Origin: Saccoglossus kowalevskii
Lineage: Eukaryota; Hemichordata; Enteropneusta; Harrimaniidae
Direction: 5' to 3'
Length of the DNA: 53,820 nt
Assembly: GCF_000003605.2 (NCBI RefSeq)
Contig: NW_003142308.1
Location: 157,301 to 211,120 of the forward strand
The number at the start of each line of letters is the position of its first letter. The first letter of the stretch is position 1. Positions 22,255 through 30,700 of this stretch are shown piece by piece. The notes beneath the pieces were generated by a model. It saw only the letters and a program-made list of their open reading frames with translations. It was not told the DNA's origin and searched no databases. The position numbers and the translations under genes were made by a program.

Positions 22255-23238
22255 TTAAAATCGGCAAGTTCTAATCAACTTCCTTGCTAGATTATGAGCT
22301 AGTGGCAATAACTTGTATACGACATAATTTGCGTGATTTAGCATGCGTGGGTGACACATTCTTCGTGTTCTCGGAACAGTCACATTCATTGTGATAGTAA
22401 TGTGATTGCTCATAATGGCGTCGGCGAACATATTCTGAAATTTGTCATTTTCGGTTCCCATTAGAGAGACATGGTCAAGTTTATTTATACCTTGCTCGCG
22501 AGGTACAACTTGTTTGTTTGCATCGCTCAAAATATACGATAATTCTTTCTGTTCGGTAAGATTGAGTCCGTGATAGTAGTGTTGGAGACTAGCTTGATTC
22601 TGATGACCGGTCAATTATGGGCGGTGACACCAGCAGATGAGAAACATTTAACGCAAGTCTTGCTTACAGAATGATTAGTTTTTCGACCGGTTATACCGGC
22701 CAAACGTGTAGCATCTACCATCAATTTTACGAGGCTATTCTTTCCGAGCGGCAGTGGATAATACCAAACGTTAGAATTGGTCAAATGTGGTGGAAGTGGA
22801 GTAAGATAAAAGTTCGAGTCGGGCTTGTAGGCAGTGGCTGGACGGTGTTTATGTACTCATAATATAGTAATACTGGGTCTCGCACCCGGGGGTCTCGCCC
22901 GCTGTTTCCAGGAGTTGGAAAATTCTCGTACGTTTGCTGTTGTCCCGTCTCTGGTTTTCGTACTTGTCTCGTGAAATTCTAAATATTCGGTACCAACGAT
23001 GATATCGCCATATTGTAGTTGTCGGTGCTCCTGTCGACCCTTATGCCGTAATGTTTGCCGAACAGAAAACACATTGTGAAATTAGCACTCAGGAAGTTAT
23101 GGATTCCCAGTACACTGGTTTGCAACATAAATTCCCCTCCTCAGGCGAGATTTCTTCCGATCTGTGCTCTTTTGTACACTTTCCTTTACCTTTTAGATCG
23201 ACTTGCTTTGCTCGTATAGCTTGATTTAACTTGTAGTC
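22255..23238 (-). pseudogene. Crypton/KIAA1958-like tyrosine recombinase, broken
   Basis: The minus-strand translation, in several frames, follows the order of KIAA1958/DUF3504-type Crypton recombinases. It starts with DYKLNQAIRAKQVDLKGKGK and EEISPEE (23238-23130), then VLGIHNFLSANFTMCFLFGK, then KGRQEHRQLQYGDI with EYLEFHETSTKTRDG (23040-22930), then KHRPATAYKPDSNFYL and VWYYPLPLGKNSL with AGITGRKTNHSVSKT (22846-22618), and finally LTGHQNQASLQHYY (22614-22570) with a tail to the stop at 22255. Tyrosine recombinases use an HxxR box, a later GH and a nucleophilic Tyr. Here the HxxR Arg is Ser (HSVS) while TGH and Tyr remain. At least four frameshifts break it. Cryptons are DNA transposons that also gave rise to host genes. 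The upstream edge abuts the DIRS inverted repeat. Confidence 0.85.
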
Positions 23239-23379
23239 CAGTCAATTTATGGTTTGACCCATCACAAATTGCAACAGAAATAAATTATTCACAATACATT
23301 CCGGGGAGGTGCCTAGATTGTCATACTAAAAGTCCAGGAAAATCTAGGCTTCCGAAATATACCTAATTTGCATATATTC

Positions 23380-23389
23380 AAAATGGCCG
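23380..23389 (+). promoter_or_regulatory. YY1-like motif in left terminal repeat (1)
   Basis: AAAATGGCCG fits the YY1 core (reverse CGGCCATTTT). It is the partner of CGGCCATTTT at 27555-27564 in the right repeat. Confidence 0.4.
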
Positions 23390-23550
23390 TTTGGTACATT
23401 TTTACAACATGGAAAATATAACTATTAGAACATATCTTTAATTCTAGATGACATTTTTGAGATATTCAAGTTGCTGCGATATGGTTTGGTGTGTGTGAAT
23501 GTATGTGATTGTGAAACATTTGATTGAATAACAATCATTTGCATAAATCC

Positions 23551-23560
23551 AATATGGCCG
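23551..23560 (+). promoter_or_regulatory. YY1-like motif in left terminal repeat (2)
   Basis: AATATGGCCG (reverse CGGCCATATT) lies 171 bases from the first site. It is the partner of 27383-27392 in the right repeat. Confidence 0.4.
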
Positions 23561-23589
23561 TCAAAATAATATCATTTAAATGTGCAACC

Positions 23590-24049
23590 TCGGACGGCCC
23601 CTCTGAGTTTGTTCTCCGTAATGACTCCATGAGCCACGCCGTAGGGTGAGGGGGAAACATCGATCCTAGTGACCTGATGTTCAACCCCCCCTCGATCCTG
23701 AAACAGTCACTCTCGCTAGATTCCGTGATCCAGAGTCCTGCATTCGGTAATGCTTTGGATCTCGCTGAGTGCTGGATGTAGGGGGAACGCACAGACAGTG
23801 CTGATGGGCGGACCTTGTTCCCCTGCAGAATAGAGGCCTAAGTCCTTAGGGTAGGTAAATTTTATGCTCAACCTTTTCTGCTGGACCAAGCGCTACCCGA
23901 TCGATCGGATCCTTCGTTTCCTCCCTGACCCCGGTACCACATTTTTTTTGTTTGGTGCAACAGGTTGTGGAATTCATGGAATATTTCAACCGGTTAGTCA
24001 GAAACAATCCACGCACTGAGAGCAGAGTGGCGACCCTCATCTTTGAGTT
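23590..24049 (+). other. DIRS-like element, 5' interior, no readable domain
   Basis: GC-rich sequence between the left terminal repeat and the gag-like frame. Stops occur in all plus-strand frames; minus-strand frames here (23535-23792 and 23846-24091) are judged shadows. It may hold a decayed start of the gag-like ORF. Confidence 0.4.
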
Positions 24050-24466
24050 GTGGCCAGCCCACTTGAACGAATTGTTTTGCGTCACCAGCACTCTGAAGTC
24101 TTAATGGCGGAATGTACCAGCCTCCTAGACCAGCAGACACAACCATTGGTGGGACACCACACGGCTAAGAGAGATATCCTGCAGTGTCATCTGGCTCTCG
24201 TCAAAAGGGCTGCCTCTGTACAGCAGAATGCGATTTTGGCTGTTTTCACTGGGTGCACCACCGCCTCAGTTATGCAGGCTGGACCTCCCCCACCCTCTTC
24301 ATTTTTGAGGATGGAAGGAGAAGTCTTGGTGCTTCAGGATCCCACTGACCAGTTGGTACAGGTGAGACCAGCCCCCTTTGGGGCACTACCAGGGGATCCC
24401 CGCAAAGCGAGAGCAATCCGACAAGGGGTAGATAGTTTGCTTACAAAGGCCCTATACACAGGATAG
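24050..24466 (+). pseudogene. gag-like region of the DIRS-like element
   Basis: An open frame of about 138 codons stops at TAG 24464. It contains an ILQCHLALVKRAASVQQNAI stretch, then a Pro-rich PPPPSS, and PFGALPGDPRKARAIRQGVD, which fits the style of the DIRS first ORF (alpha-helical, Ala/Gln-rich, ending near a Phe-Gly and a basic helix). The assignment rests on position before the RNase H and on weak resemblance. The listed start is not trustworthy because the frame is cut from a decayed ORF. Confidence 0.5.
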
Positions 24467-24557
24467 AGGACCCGGTGTTAAGTCTACTTCGATACTGTAC
24501 TTCTACTTGCAAGTATTGCTGGTTCCATAGACTACAACTGTGACTACAGGTGGCTGT

Positions 24558-25157
24558 NNNNNNNNNNNNNNNNNNNNNNNNNNNNNNNNNNNNNNNNNNN
24601 NNNNNNNNNNNNNNNNNNNNNNNNNNNNNNNNNNNNNNNNNNNNNNNNNNNNNNNNNNNNNNNNNNNNNNNNNNNNNNNNNNNNNNNNNNNNNNNNNNNN
24701 NNNNNNNNNNNNNNNNNNNNNNNNNNNNNNNNNNNNNNNNNNNNNNNNNNNNNNNNNNNNNNNNNNNNNNNNNNNNNNNNNNNNNNNNNNNNNNNNNNNN
24801 NNNNNNNNNNNNNNNNNNNNNNNNNNNNNNNNNNNNNNNNNNNNNNNNNNNNNNNNNNNNNNNNNNNNNNNNNNNNNNNNNNNNNNNNNNNNNNNNNNNN
24901 NNNNNNNNNNNNNNNNNNNNNNNNNNNNNNNNNNNNNNNNNNNNNNNNNNNNNNNNNNNNNNNNNNNNNNNNNNNNNNNNNNNNNNNNNNNNNNNNNNNN
25001 NNNNNNNNNNNNNNNNNNNNNNNNNNNNNNNNNNNNNNNNNNNNNNNNNNNNNNNNNNNNNNNNNNNNNNNNNNNNNNNNNNNNNNNNNNNNNNNNNNNN
25101 NNNNNNNNNNNNNNNNNNNNNNNNNNNNNNNNNNNNNNNNNNNNNNNNNNNNNNNNN
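24558..25157. other. assembly gap, 600 N
   Basis: Exactly 600 unknown bases, a round number that may be an estimate. It falls between the gag-like region and the RNase H of the DIRS-like element, where the reverse transcriptase should be. Open frames spanning it are meaningless. Confidence 0.99.
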
Positions 25158-25960
25158 CGCTAATACCAAATTCTCTAGACCAGTTGTGCCCCCTAGTGAA
25201 TCGAGTCCCACCCTCAGCCAACACAACAGTTGGTGTTCCTGGCCAGGGCCAGAACACTGAGATGGGCTTGGTATGGTCGCCACAGGCCCGTTGCCTAAAC
25301 GACCTAGTCAAACACCTAGTCAGCGTTCCCTCTGTGTCCCTCTGGGAACTAATGCAGATTATCAGAATGATGTCAGCAGCTCGTAGGGTAGTTCCCCCAG
25401 GCTGTTTTACGCAGATACCCGTAACAACGCAGTTTTGTTGCAACACCAGGCTCTCCTATGGGAACTGGATAGGCGAGTAACACTCTCGGACCAAGCGACG
25501 GATGGCTTGCCCTGGTGGTCGGCAATTGCCAACCTCAGGCAGGGGGTTCCCTTGGACCCACTCGCCACAGCTATGACTCACATGTTGGGGAGCGCACCTA
25601 TTGGATGAACAAGCCCAATGAAAAATATGGCCCCTGTGTTATATTCAGGACTGCCATATCTACTGGCTCGAACTGAAAGAAGTGCGCTTAGCACTACATT
25701 TTCTACCCATAGTTGCTTCGCACAGACAACACAGTGGTGGTCTCCTATAGCTACAAGGAGGGGGACTAAATCCCCATCGTCGTCAGTCCTAGCAGAGCAA
25801 ATTGTCCTTTGGTACATGGAATACAATGTGGAGCTAGCCGCACACCACCTTCCAGGGGTGAGAAACAGTCAAGCGGATGCCCTCTCATGGCGGCTCCATT
25901 TCCAGAACACAGAGTGGCGGAATACCCCAATGGGTAACCTCCAGACTGTTTCAGCGGTGG
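25158..25960 (+). pseudogene. DIRS-like reverse transcriptase end and RNase H
   Basis: Beginning after the gap, the frame from about 25184 contains SVPSVSLWELMQIIRMMSAA followed by RRVVPPG, which corresponds to the slr.L..l.G...a..av.pG connector between reverse transcriptase and RNase H. A shift then gives LLWELDRR and GLPWWSAIANLRQGVPLD. Another frame gives ELKEVRLALHFLPIVAS and RTDNTVVVSYSYKEG, and a third gives HHLPGVRNSQADALSW. The Glu of ELKEVRLAL, the Asp of RTDN and the Asp of ADALS are the acidic positions expected in RNase H and all survive, but three or more frameshifts separate them. Domain order and motifs make DIRS the best fit. Confidence 0.8.
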
Positions 25961-26230
25961 GACGGTCCAAGGTTAGACCTATTCAACTACAAGAGCCTGG
26001 GCCAGGGACACTTTGTCGTCCCCCATGGACGTGTATACCTTTCCTCCCTTCCCACTATTCACTGGGTACTGGAGAAACTTCAACAGGAACACATCTGCAG
26101 TTTGACATGGGTGGCGCCCAACGGGCCAAGCAAGGTCTGGTTTTCACTACTGTTGAAAATGTTAGTCGAAACACCAGGGGTGCTTTCAGACTTCCGAATC
26201 TGCTGTTCCAACCGGACGACGCACTGCCTT
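25961..26230 (+). pseudogene. DIRS-like linker between RNase H and recombinase
   Basis: One frame gives RLFQRWDGPRLDLFNYKSLG, PTIHWVLEKLQQEHICSLTW and VAPNGPSKVWFSLLLKML, matching the conserved segment of DIRS polyproteins after RNase H (W.RFG...vDLFas, vL..i.~e.....li.P.WP.~pWf..LL~l). The overlapping longer frame (to 26367) is the RNase H frame running on after a shift and is not the product here. Confidence 0.75.
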
Positions 26231-26836
26231 TGAGCCAAGCGGTGTGCTACTTACATGCATCAAGGCTCTCAGTTGACTCACTCAGAGTGCATTGCCAACA
26301 TTCTAGCCAGGGCGAACAGGGATCCCACCAACACAGCCTATGCCTCGAAATTAGGTGCGTACACTGATTGGTGCTGTGGAAGGGAGAACCATGCCATCCT
26401 TTGTTGGCCAGCCAGCTAACTTTTCATCCATCGTTTGAACGAAACAGCCTTGTCCATTAAGTGATTGTTGGCTATAGATCAGGATTCTCTGGGGACGAGA
26501 CTAGCCGGTTGTCCTACCATTAGAAGACTGTTTACTGTTTAATCAGAGGCCTAGACCCCGAAGGAGGGAACCAACCAATTGGAACTTATCGGTTGCGTTG
26601 GCCGCTCTAAGCAGACTGCCCTTTGAGCCTCTCCAATCAGCTCAAACTTTTGACGTGGGAAACAGTCTTCTTACTCACCTTCGCCTCAGGTAGGCATTGG
26701 GCTGAACTAGGGGCCCTGTCTTTCTCGGATGGGTGTGTCGTCTTTATGGACAATCAAGTCGTGATAAAGACATGAATCGGGTTTCTCGCCAGGAAGTAAA
26801 TTCCAGGACGTGATCCACAACCGATCGTCATTCTGT
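26231..26836 (+). pseudogene. DIRS-like tyrosine recombinase, truncated
   Basis: After about 26288 one frame gives ANILARANRDPTNTAYASKL and GAYTDWC, the start of DIRS recombinases (S....YasKl..F..WC). Later, LDPEGGNQP, ADCPLSLSNQLK, LTWETVFLLTFASGR and HWAELGALSFSDGC correspond to the conserved core. The Arg of ASGRHWAELGAL is the expected first catalytic Arg. The frame continues as VVIKT, IGFLARK and QPIVIL with stops, then homology ends near 26836. The second catalytic box and the Tyr are absent, so this copy cannot encode an active enzyme. Confidence 0.75.
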
Positions 26837-26837
26837 A

Positions 26838-27029
26838 ATGACTGACAAGGAGGCAGCACCTGAATTTCTCTTGAGGACAGTGAGATGCAACTGCTCCACA
26901 GACTGTTGCAGTCTCAGATGCACCTGCAGAAAGCACAACTTTGAATGTACTGCAGTTTGTGGTCAATGTCGAGGATCTGGATGCACAAATGTAGTTCAGA
27001 TATCTGACGAAGATAGCGATGACGATTAG
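26838..27029 (+). CDS. short CXC-like cysteine-rich reading frame
   Basis: The 63-codon frame from ATG 26838 to TAG 27027-27029 is intact; a stop lies eight codons upstream in frame. The peptide has a helical lead (APEFLLRTV), then CNCSTDCCSLRCTCRKHNFE with CTAVCGQCRGSGCTN, and an acidic tail DEDSDDD. Spacing of the ten cysteines (C.C....C....C.C.k...C...C..C....C.N) matches the tesmin/TSO1-like CXC module found at the ends of many invertebrate proteins of unknown function, often encoded near transposable elements. Such modules bind zinc. It begins where DIRS recombinase homology stops and precedes the right terminal repeat, so it is either a captured last exon or part of another element. It is the only intact frame in the composite element. 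Confidence 0.6.
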   Translation: MTDKEAAPEFLLRTVRCNCSTDCCSLRCTCRKHNFECTAVCGQCRGSGCTNVVQISDEDSDDD

Positions 27030-27377
27030 CAATTATATTAATCAAACAATACACTTCTGGACAAAACTATTTAATACAGTTTGTTAAATCAAAAATAGTT
27101 TATAGAGTTGACAATTTACGTTTAAATGGTCTATTATGTATATAGTATAGCAGATTAGTAGATCCAACCAGGGTGTTTCATTCCTCTAGTTTTTCTTTTA
27201 GATATGACGGCCATGTTAGATTTATGTTGAAGAAGCATCCGTCTACCCTTGGAACCATTTATTAACATCTTTTCTGTACTGTACGATGCTGTTGAAAGTT
27301 GTATTCTAGCATCTTAAACTTATTACTTATGCTACATAAAAGAGAAGCCGGAAGTGAAGTTACATTAAATAAATATA
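27030..27377. other. AT-rich DIRS-like 3' interior with a further subrepeat
   Basis: CGGCCATGTTAGATTTATG at 27208-27226 is a third, weaker copy of the subrepeat core, 175 bases before the one at 27383. No gene. Confidence 0.5.
27208..27217 (-). promoter_or_regulatory. YY1-like motif, third right-side copy
   Basis: CGGCCATGTT keeps the CCATNTT core and precedes the right terminal repeat by one subrepeat length (175 bases). Confidence 0.35.
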
Positions 27378-27694
27378 TATCGCGGCCATATTGGATTTAT
27401 GCAAATTTTCATCTACCTAATCAACACATTTGGCACTCTCATACATTCTCCAACTCAAAACAGTACCATAGCATCCTGTATTTTTTGAATACCTCATCTA
27501 GAATTAAAGATATGTCCCGATAGTTATATTTCCATGTTGTAAAAATGTGCAAAACGGCCATTTTGAATATATGCAAATTAGGTATATTTCGGAAGCCTAG
27601 ATTTTCCTAGACTTTTAGTATGTCAATCTAGAAATTATTTCTGTTGCAATTTGTGACGGGTTGGCCCCCTTTTTTTGCTAGAATGACTGGACTA
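27378..27694 (-). repeat. right inverted terminal repeat of the DIRS-like element
   Basis: Reverse complement of 23234-23565. YY1-like cores lie at 27383-27392 and 27555-27564, 172 bases apart. The outermost bases TGACTGGACTA mirror TAGTCCAGTCA at 23234-23244. The exact edge and the target-site duplication remain unresolved. Confidence 0.85.
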
Positions 27695-27752
27695 TTGTGT
27701 AGTACTTCTTATCAAGAAGATGAAAAATTTGCCCAGAAACTCATTCAACCCG
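27695..27752 (-). pseudogene. possible N-terminal piece of the Crypton-like gene
   Basis: On the minus strand just outside the right terminal repeat the peptide GLNEFLGKFFIFLIRS resembles the LN.FL.kFf.~vRk start of KIAA1958-type recombinases. The rest of that gene starts with DYKLNQAI just outside the left repeat (23238). If real, the DIRS-like element is inserted in the gene, with roughly 40 residues lost between. The match is short and could be chance. Confidence 0.3.
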
Positions 27753-27799
27753 ACCGGTGTTATGAGTTAGCCCCTCGGTACAGCGACGGACATCACGTT

Positions 27800-30700
27800 C
27801 GGTGGTTTTAACGGTACTTTGCTGTAAATGTACTTTTTTACCAATAAGAATGACCTTTTAAACATGTATTCTTTATGTTATTTAAGGCATGTAATAAAAT
27901 CGGGCAGTTATATATAATATTAGACGTTGTACGTTAATATTGTTTTGTATACAAACAATGTCACACTATATTTTCATGATGCGTATTTATTATGCGGCTA
28001 CGAATGTATATAAAAGATCCAACTGTTATTTTCTGTAAAGCCGTCTTCAGGTCCTCACTGACTGGACTCAAGATTTACTGTTTGCGTATGCCCTTTTGCC
28101 AAGTATGGTGTCCTGTCATCTTAAACAACGATTATTATAATTAAAGTGAATTTTGAAATACACCTTGATATTGCTTGTAAATTATAATGGACTTTATATA
28201 TACAACAATAAATTAAAAAAAGAATTGTTACTAACATTCAAAGAAACTAAAATTGTCATTGAGTATTATTGCACTTTGGTTGCGTTGATATAGTGCTTGA
28301 AATATTTGAAAATAAACAAACGTATTTGTTATCATTTGTATTACACGTGTTGAACCAAATGAAAAGTTTGTAGAAATACAAATGCACGCAGCCCGACTCG
28401 ACAAGCACTGATTTATCTCAACTAATCTAAATATGTCATGGAAAGTTGTAGCAGTGACATGAAAACTACGAATACATAGTTTTTGCTTGAGATGGAGTCA
28501 GATTTATTCAGATTTTAAGGTTCAAGTTGTTAAACGTTTGAAGTCGTGGATTTGATGAGATGTGGCGTGTTAACGACTGCGTTCAATTAGCCCTGAACAA
28601 ACGAGAAAGACGACAGGCTCATCGAAATGTTTTCAAACTGTTATATCGTTTATTTGACTGTAGCACAACAAACATACTCCAATTAATCCTACAAAACAAA
28701 TTAATAGAAATTAATCTAACGGCGAGAAATATACAATGTGTATGTTGTCACATGTTTATTTAATTATGGATTTTCAATATTACAAATCGAATTATTGTTA
28801 TGATAATTTCACAGTTGTTTCTGTAGTATGTATTGAGCACGTCTAAATACTTAATTGTTATATGTCTCATCAAGACGAGGAAAAATGTGTTTATACTTAC
28901 AATTATTATGCTAAGTAAAGCACACAGTTGCAGCGACCCAAAACGTGCATTACTTGCACGATATATATAGCAATTACGAAGCTCCAATGAAATATGTAAT
29001 TACCCAGGTAAAAATAAACTCAATTTTAAAAATAAATCTTACAAGAAACAGATTGTAGTTTAAATAAATCACCAAACCAAAACACCATCAACCGAACCGA
29101 ACGATATGACGACAGGTCGCATTATGGTCAATATCTAGAGCTGCAGGACCTTGCGAGCGGAAATCATGCTATTTGGCAGTTATAATTACAATTACTGATT
29201 TGAAGTTACTCGCGGCTGTATGTTAATAATTGTTTCTCAACAAAATTGTCACTGCTATGTCACTGCAATACTTCATTCAGTTCACTATTTGTACCATTAT
29301 ATATCTCTTATATGCCAAAAGTAAACGAATTTGCTTGTTTGTTAAAAAAATCGTCGTTTACTTATTCAGTAAAATTTACCATAGATTCGATTATATTCAA
29401 AACTGGAACAGATTTTCATAACAATGTGTGATTGGATTCATTTAGATAGTCGTTGACCTTCGCTTCCAAGAAACATATATTTCAGCAAAATCAACCACTG
29501 AGGCTTACATACAGTCGATCTTTCAACATAACGGTCATGCGCGCAGTCGTGCGAATCTGAATCAACATGTTAATATGCAACTTAATATCAACAACATTTT
29601 AATAATCAACTTAATATATATAACACTGATTCAAATAATCAATATGGTTAACATAGGTATTAAATTACTGCATGACTAGTCTTGTTAATAATCAAATATC
29701 GTATTTTAGTAGATAATTAATTAATTAAAAAGAAAAAATATGCACTTTTGGGATTGATACGTTTGGTTCGCTGATTGCAATACTTGTATAGATTATAGTT
29801 GAACGTACACACGTTAGTGAATACAATATAATAACGTGATATTGAGACAAGATTAGCGGGAAATTGTAAAGTAGATTTACAGAGTTGACTATTGGCGAAA
29901 TTACATTTTTCATTTATCATGTAAGCTGATTAATGTATTATCGTCCGATTTGTTTTCAATATTAGAACTCGACGACATAATCGCTATCTGAAAATACGGC
30001 TTAATACAGAATCTTTATCTCTTCCTGTGGTATCAGAATCAGCTATAGGCTATGACGTATATGCCGTTGATCAATTATGTGAGTTAGAGAAATGTCTTTT
30101 AAAAAATTATATAATACAATTAAAACACGACAAAAATAAAAAAATCTGTATAATTGTCTGGTTTTATTGCAATTTAGTCTAGCAAACTAGGTGATCAATC
30201 TGGACAAAATTAACTCTATACAAAATGTTTTTTATGGAATTACACTTTACGCGAATTTGTATGATGGTATTCCTTGGCAATTTTACTAATTTGGATAAAT
30301 TCACATTTTTACTGAAATGTCTGTTGACATCATATTACCTTTTTAAAATTTCATATTTGCATAATACACATTTTTGAATATATTAAACATGGATGCCATT
30401 GTACTATACTATTATTGTCATGCAAGACCTGTATTATATTCACAACGTTAAATTAGTATTTTTGAGATACTTGAAAGCTCTGTCGTCTTTCAATTTCTGC
30501 ACGATTTCGTATGTATGGATTAATTGCATAATTTAAATATTAATATCTATTTGTTCTATTAGCATAGATTATAATAATTGTATAATTAGTATATATTGAA
30601 TCCATTACACAATAATACACGAGTTGATACACCACTGCTGTTTTAATAACATAACCATTTATATCACTGTTTTGGAATATAAATATACCGGAATTTGTAT

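Larger units (their letters stand above)
23234..23565 (+). repeat. left inverted terminal repeat of the DIRS-like element
   Basis: It matches the reverse complement of 27378-27694 over its length, with a ~20-bp insertion (ATTCACAATACATTCC region) relative to the right copy. It contains two copies of TTTGCATA.AT.CAA.ATGGCCG (near 23369 and 23540), 171 bases apart, showing that the terminal repeat is itself built from a ~172-bp subrepeat. Confidence 0.85.
23234..27694 (+). mobile_element. degenerate DIRS-like retroelement with inverted terminal repeats
   Basis: Left repeat 23234-23565 and right repeat 27378-27694 are inverted copies of each other (shared TAGTCCAGTCA ends, TCACAAATTGCAACAGAAAT, CATACTAAAAGTC, TTTTTACAACATGGAAA). 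The interior is GC-richer than the flanks and reads, on the plus strand, gag-like region, RNase H and tyrosine recombinase, the order expected for DIRS elements. DIRS elements carry inverted termini and a tyrosine recombinase instead of an integrase. Stops and frameshifts occur in every part, and the recombinase ends prematurely at about 26835. A 600-base N run occupies the expected reverse transcriptase position. The element lies inside or beside the minus-strand Crypton-like pseudogene. Confidence 0.8.

Noticed and set aside
22671-22862. Plus-strand 63-codon frame
   Set aside because: It lies opposite the best-conserved Crypton-like block (minus strand), so it is a shadow.
24441-25446. Several 200-300-codon frames across the N run
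   Set aside because: Most of their length is unknown sequence; stops cannot be scored there.
26754-27032. Minus-strand 92-codon frame
   Set aside because: It is a shadow of the plus-strand CXC-like frame, whose cysteine spacing is meaningful.
23234-27694. LTR retrotransposon or Polinton instead of DIRS
   Set aside because: The ends are inverted rather than direct, and the protein order with a tyrosine recombinase after RNase H points to DIRS.
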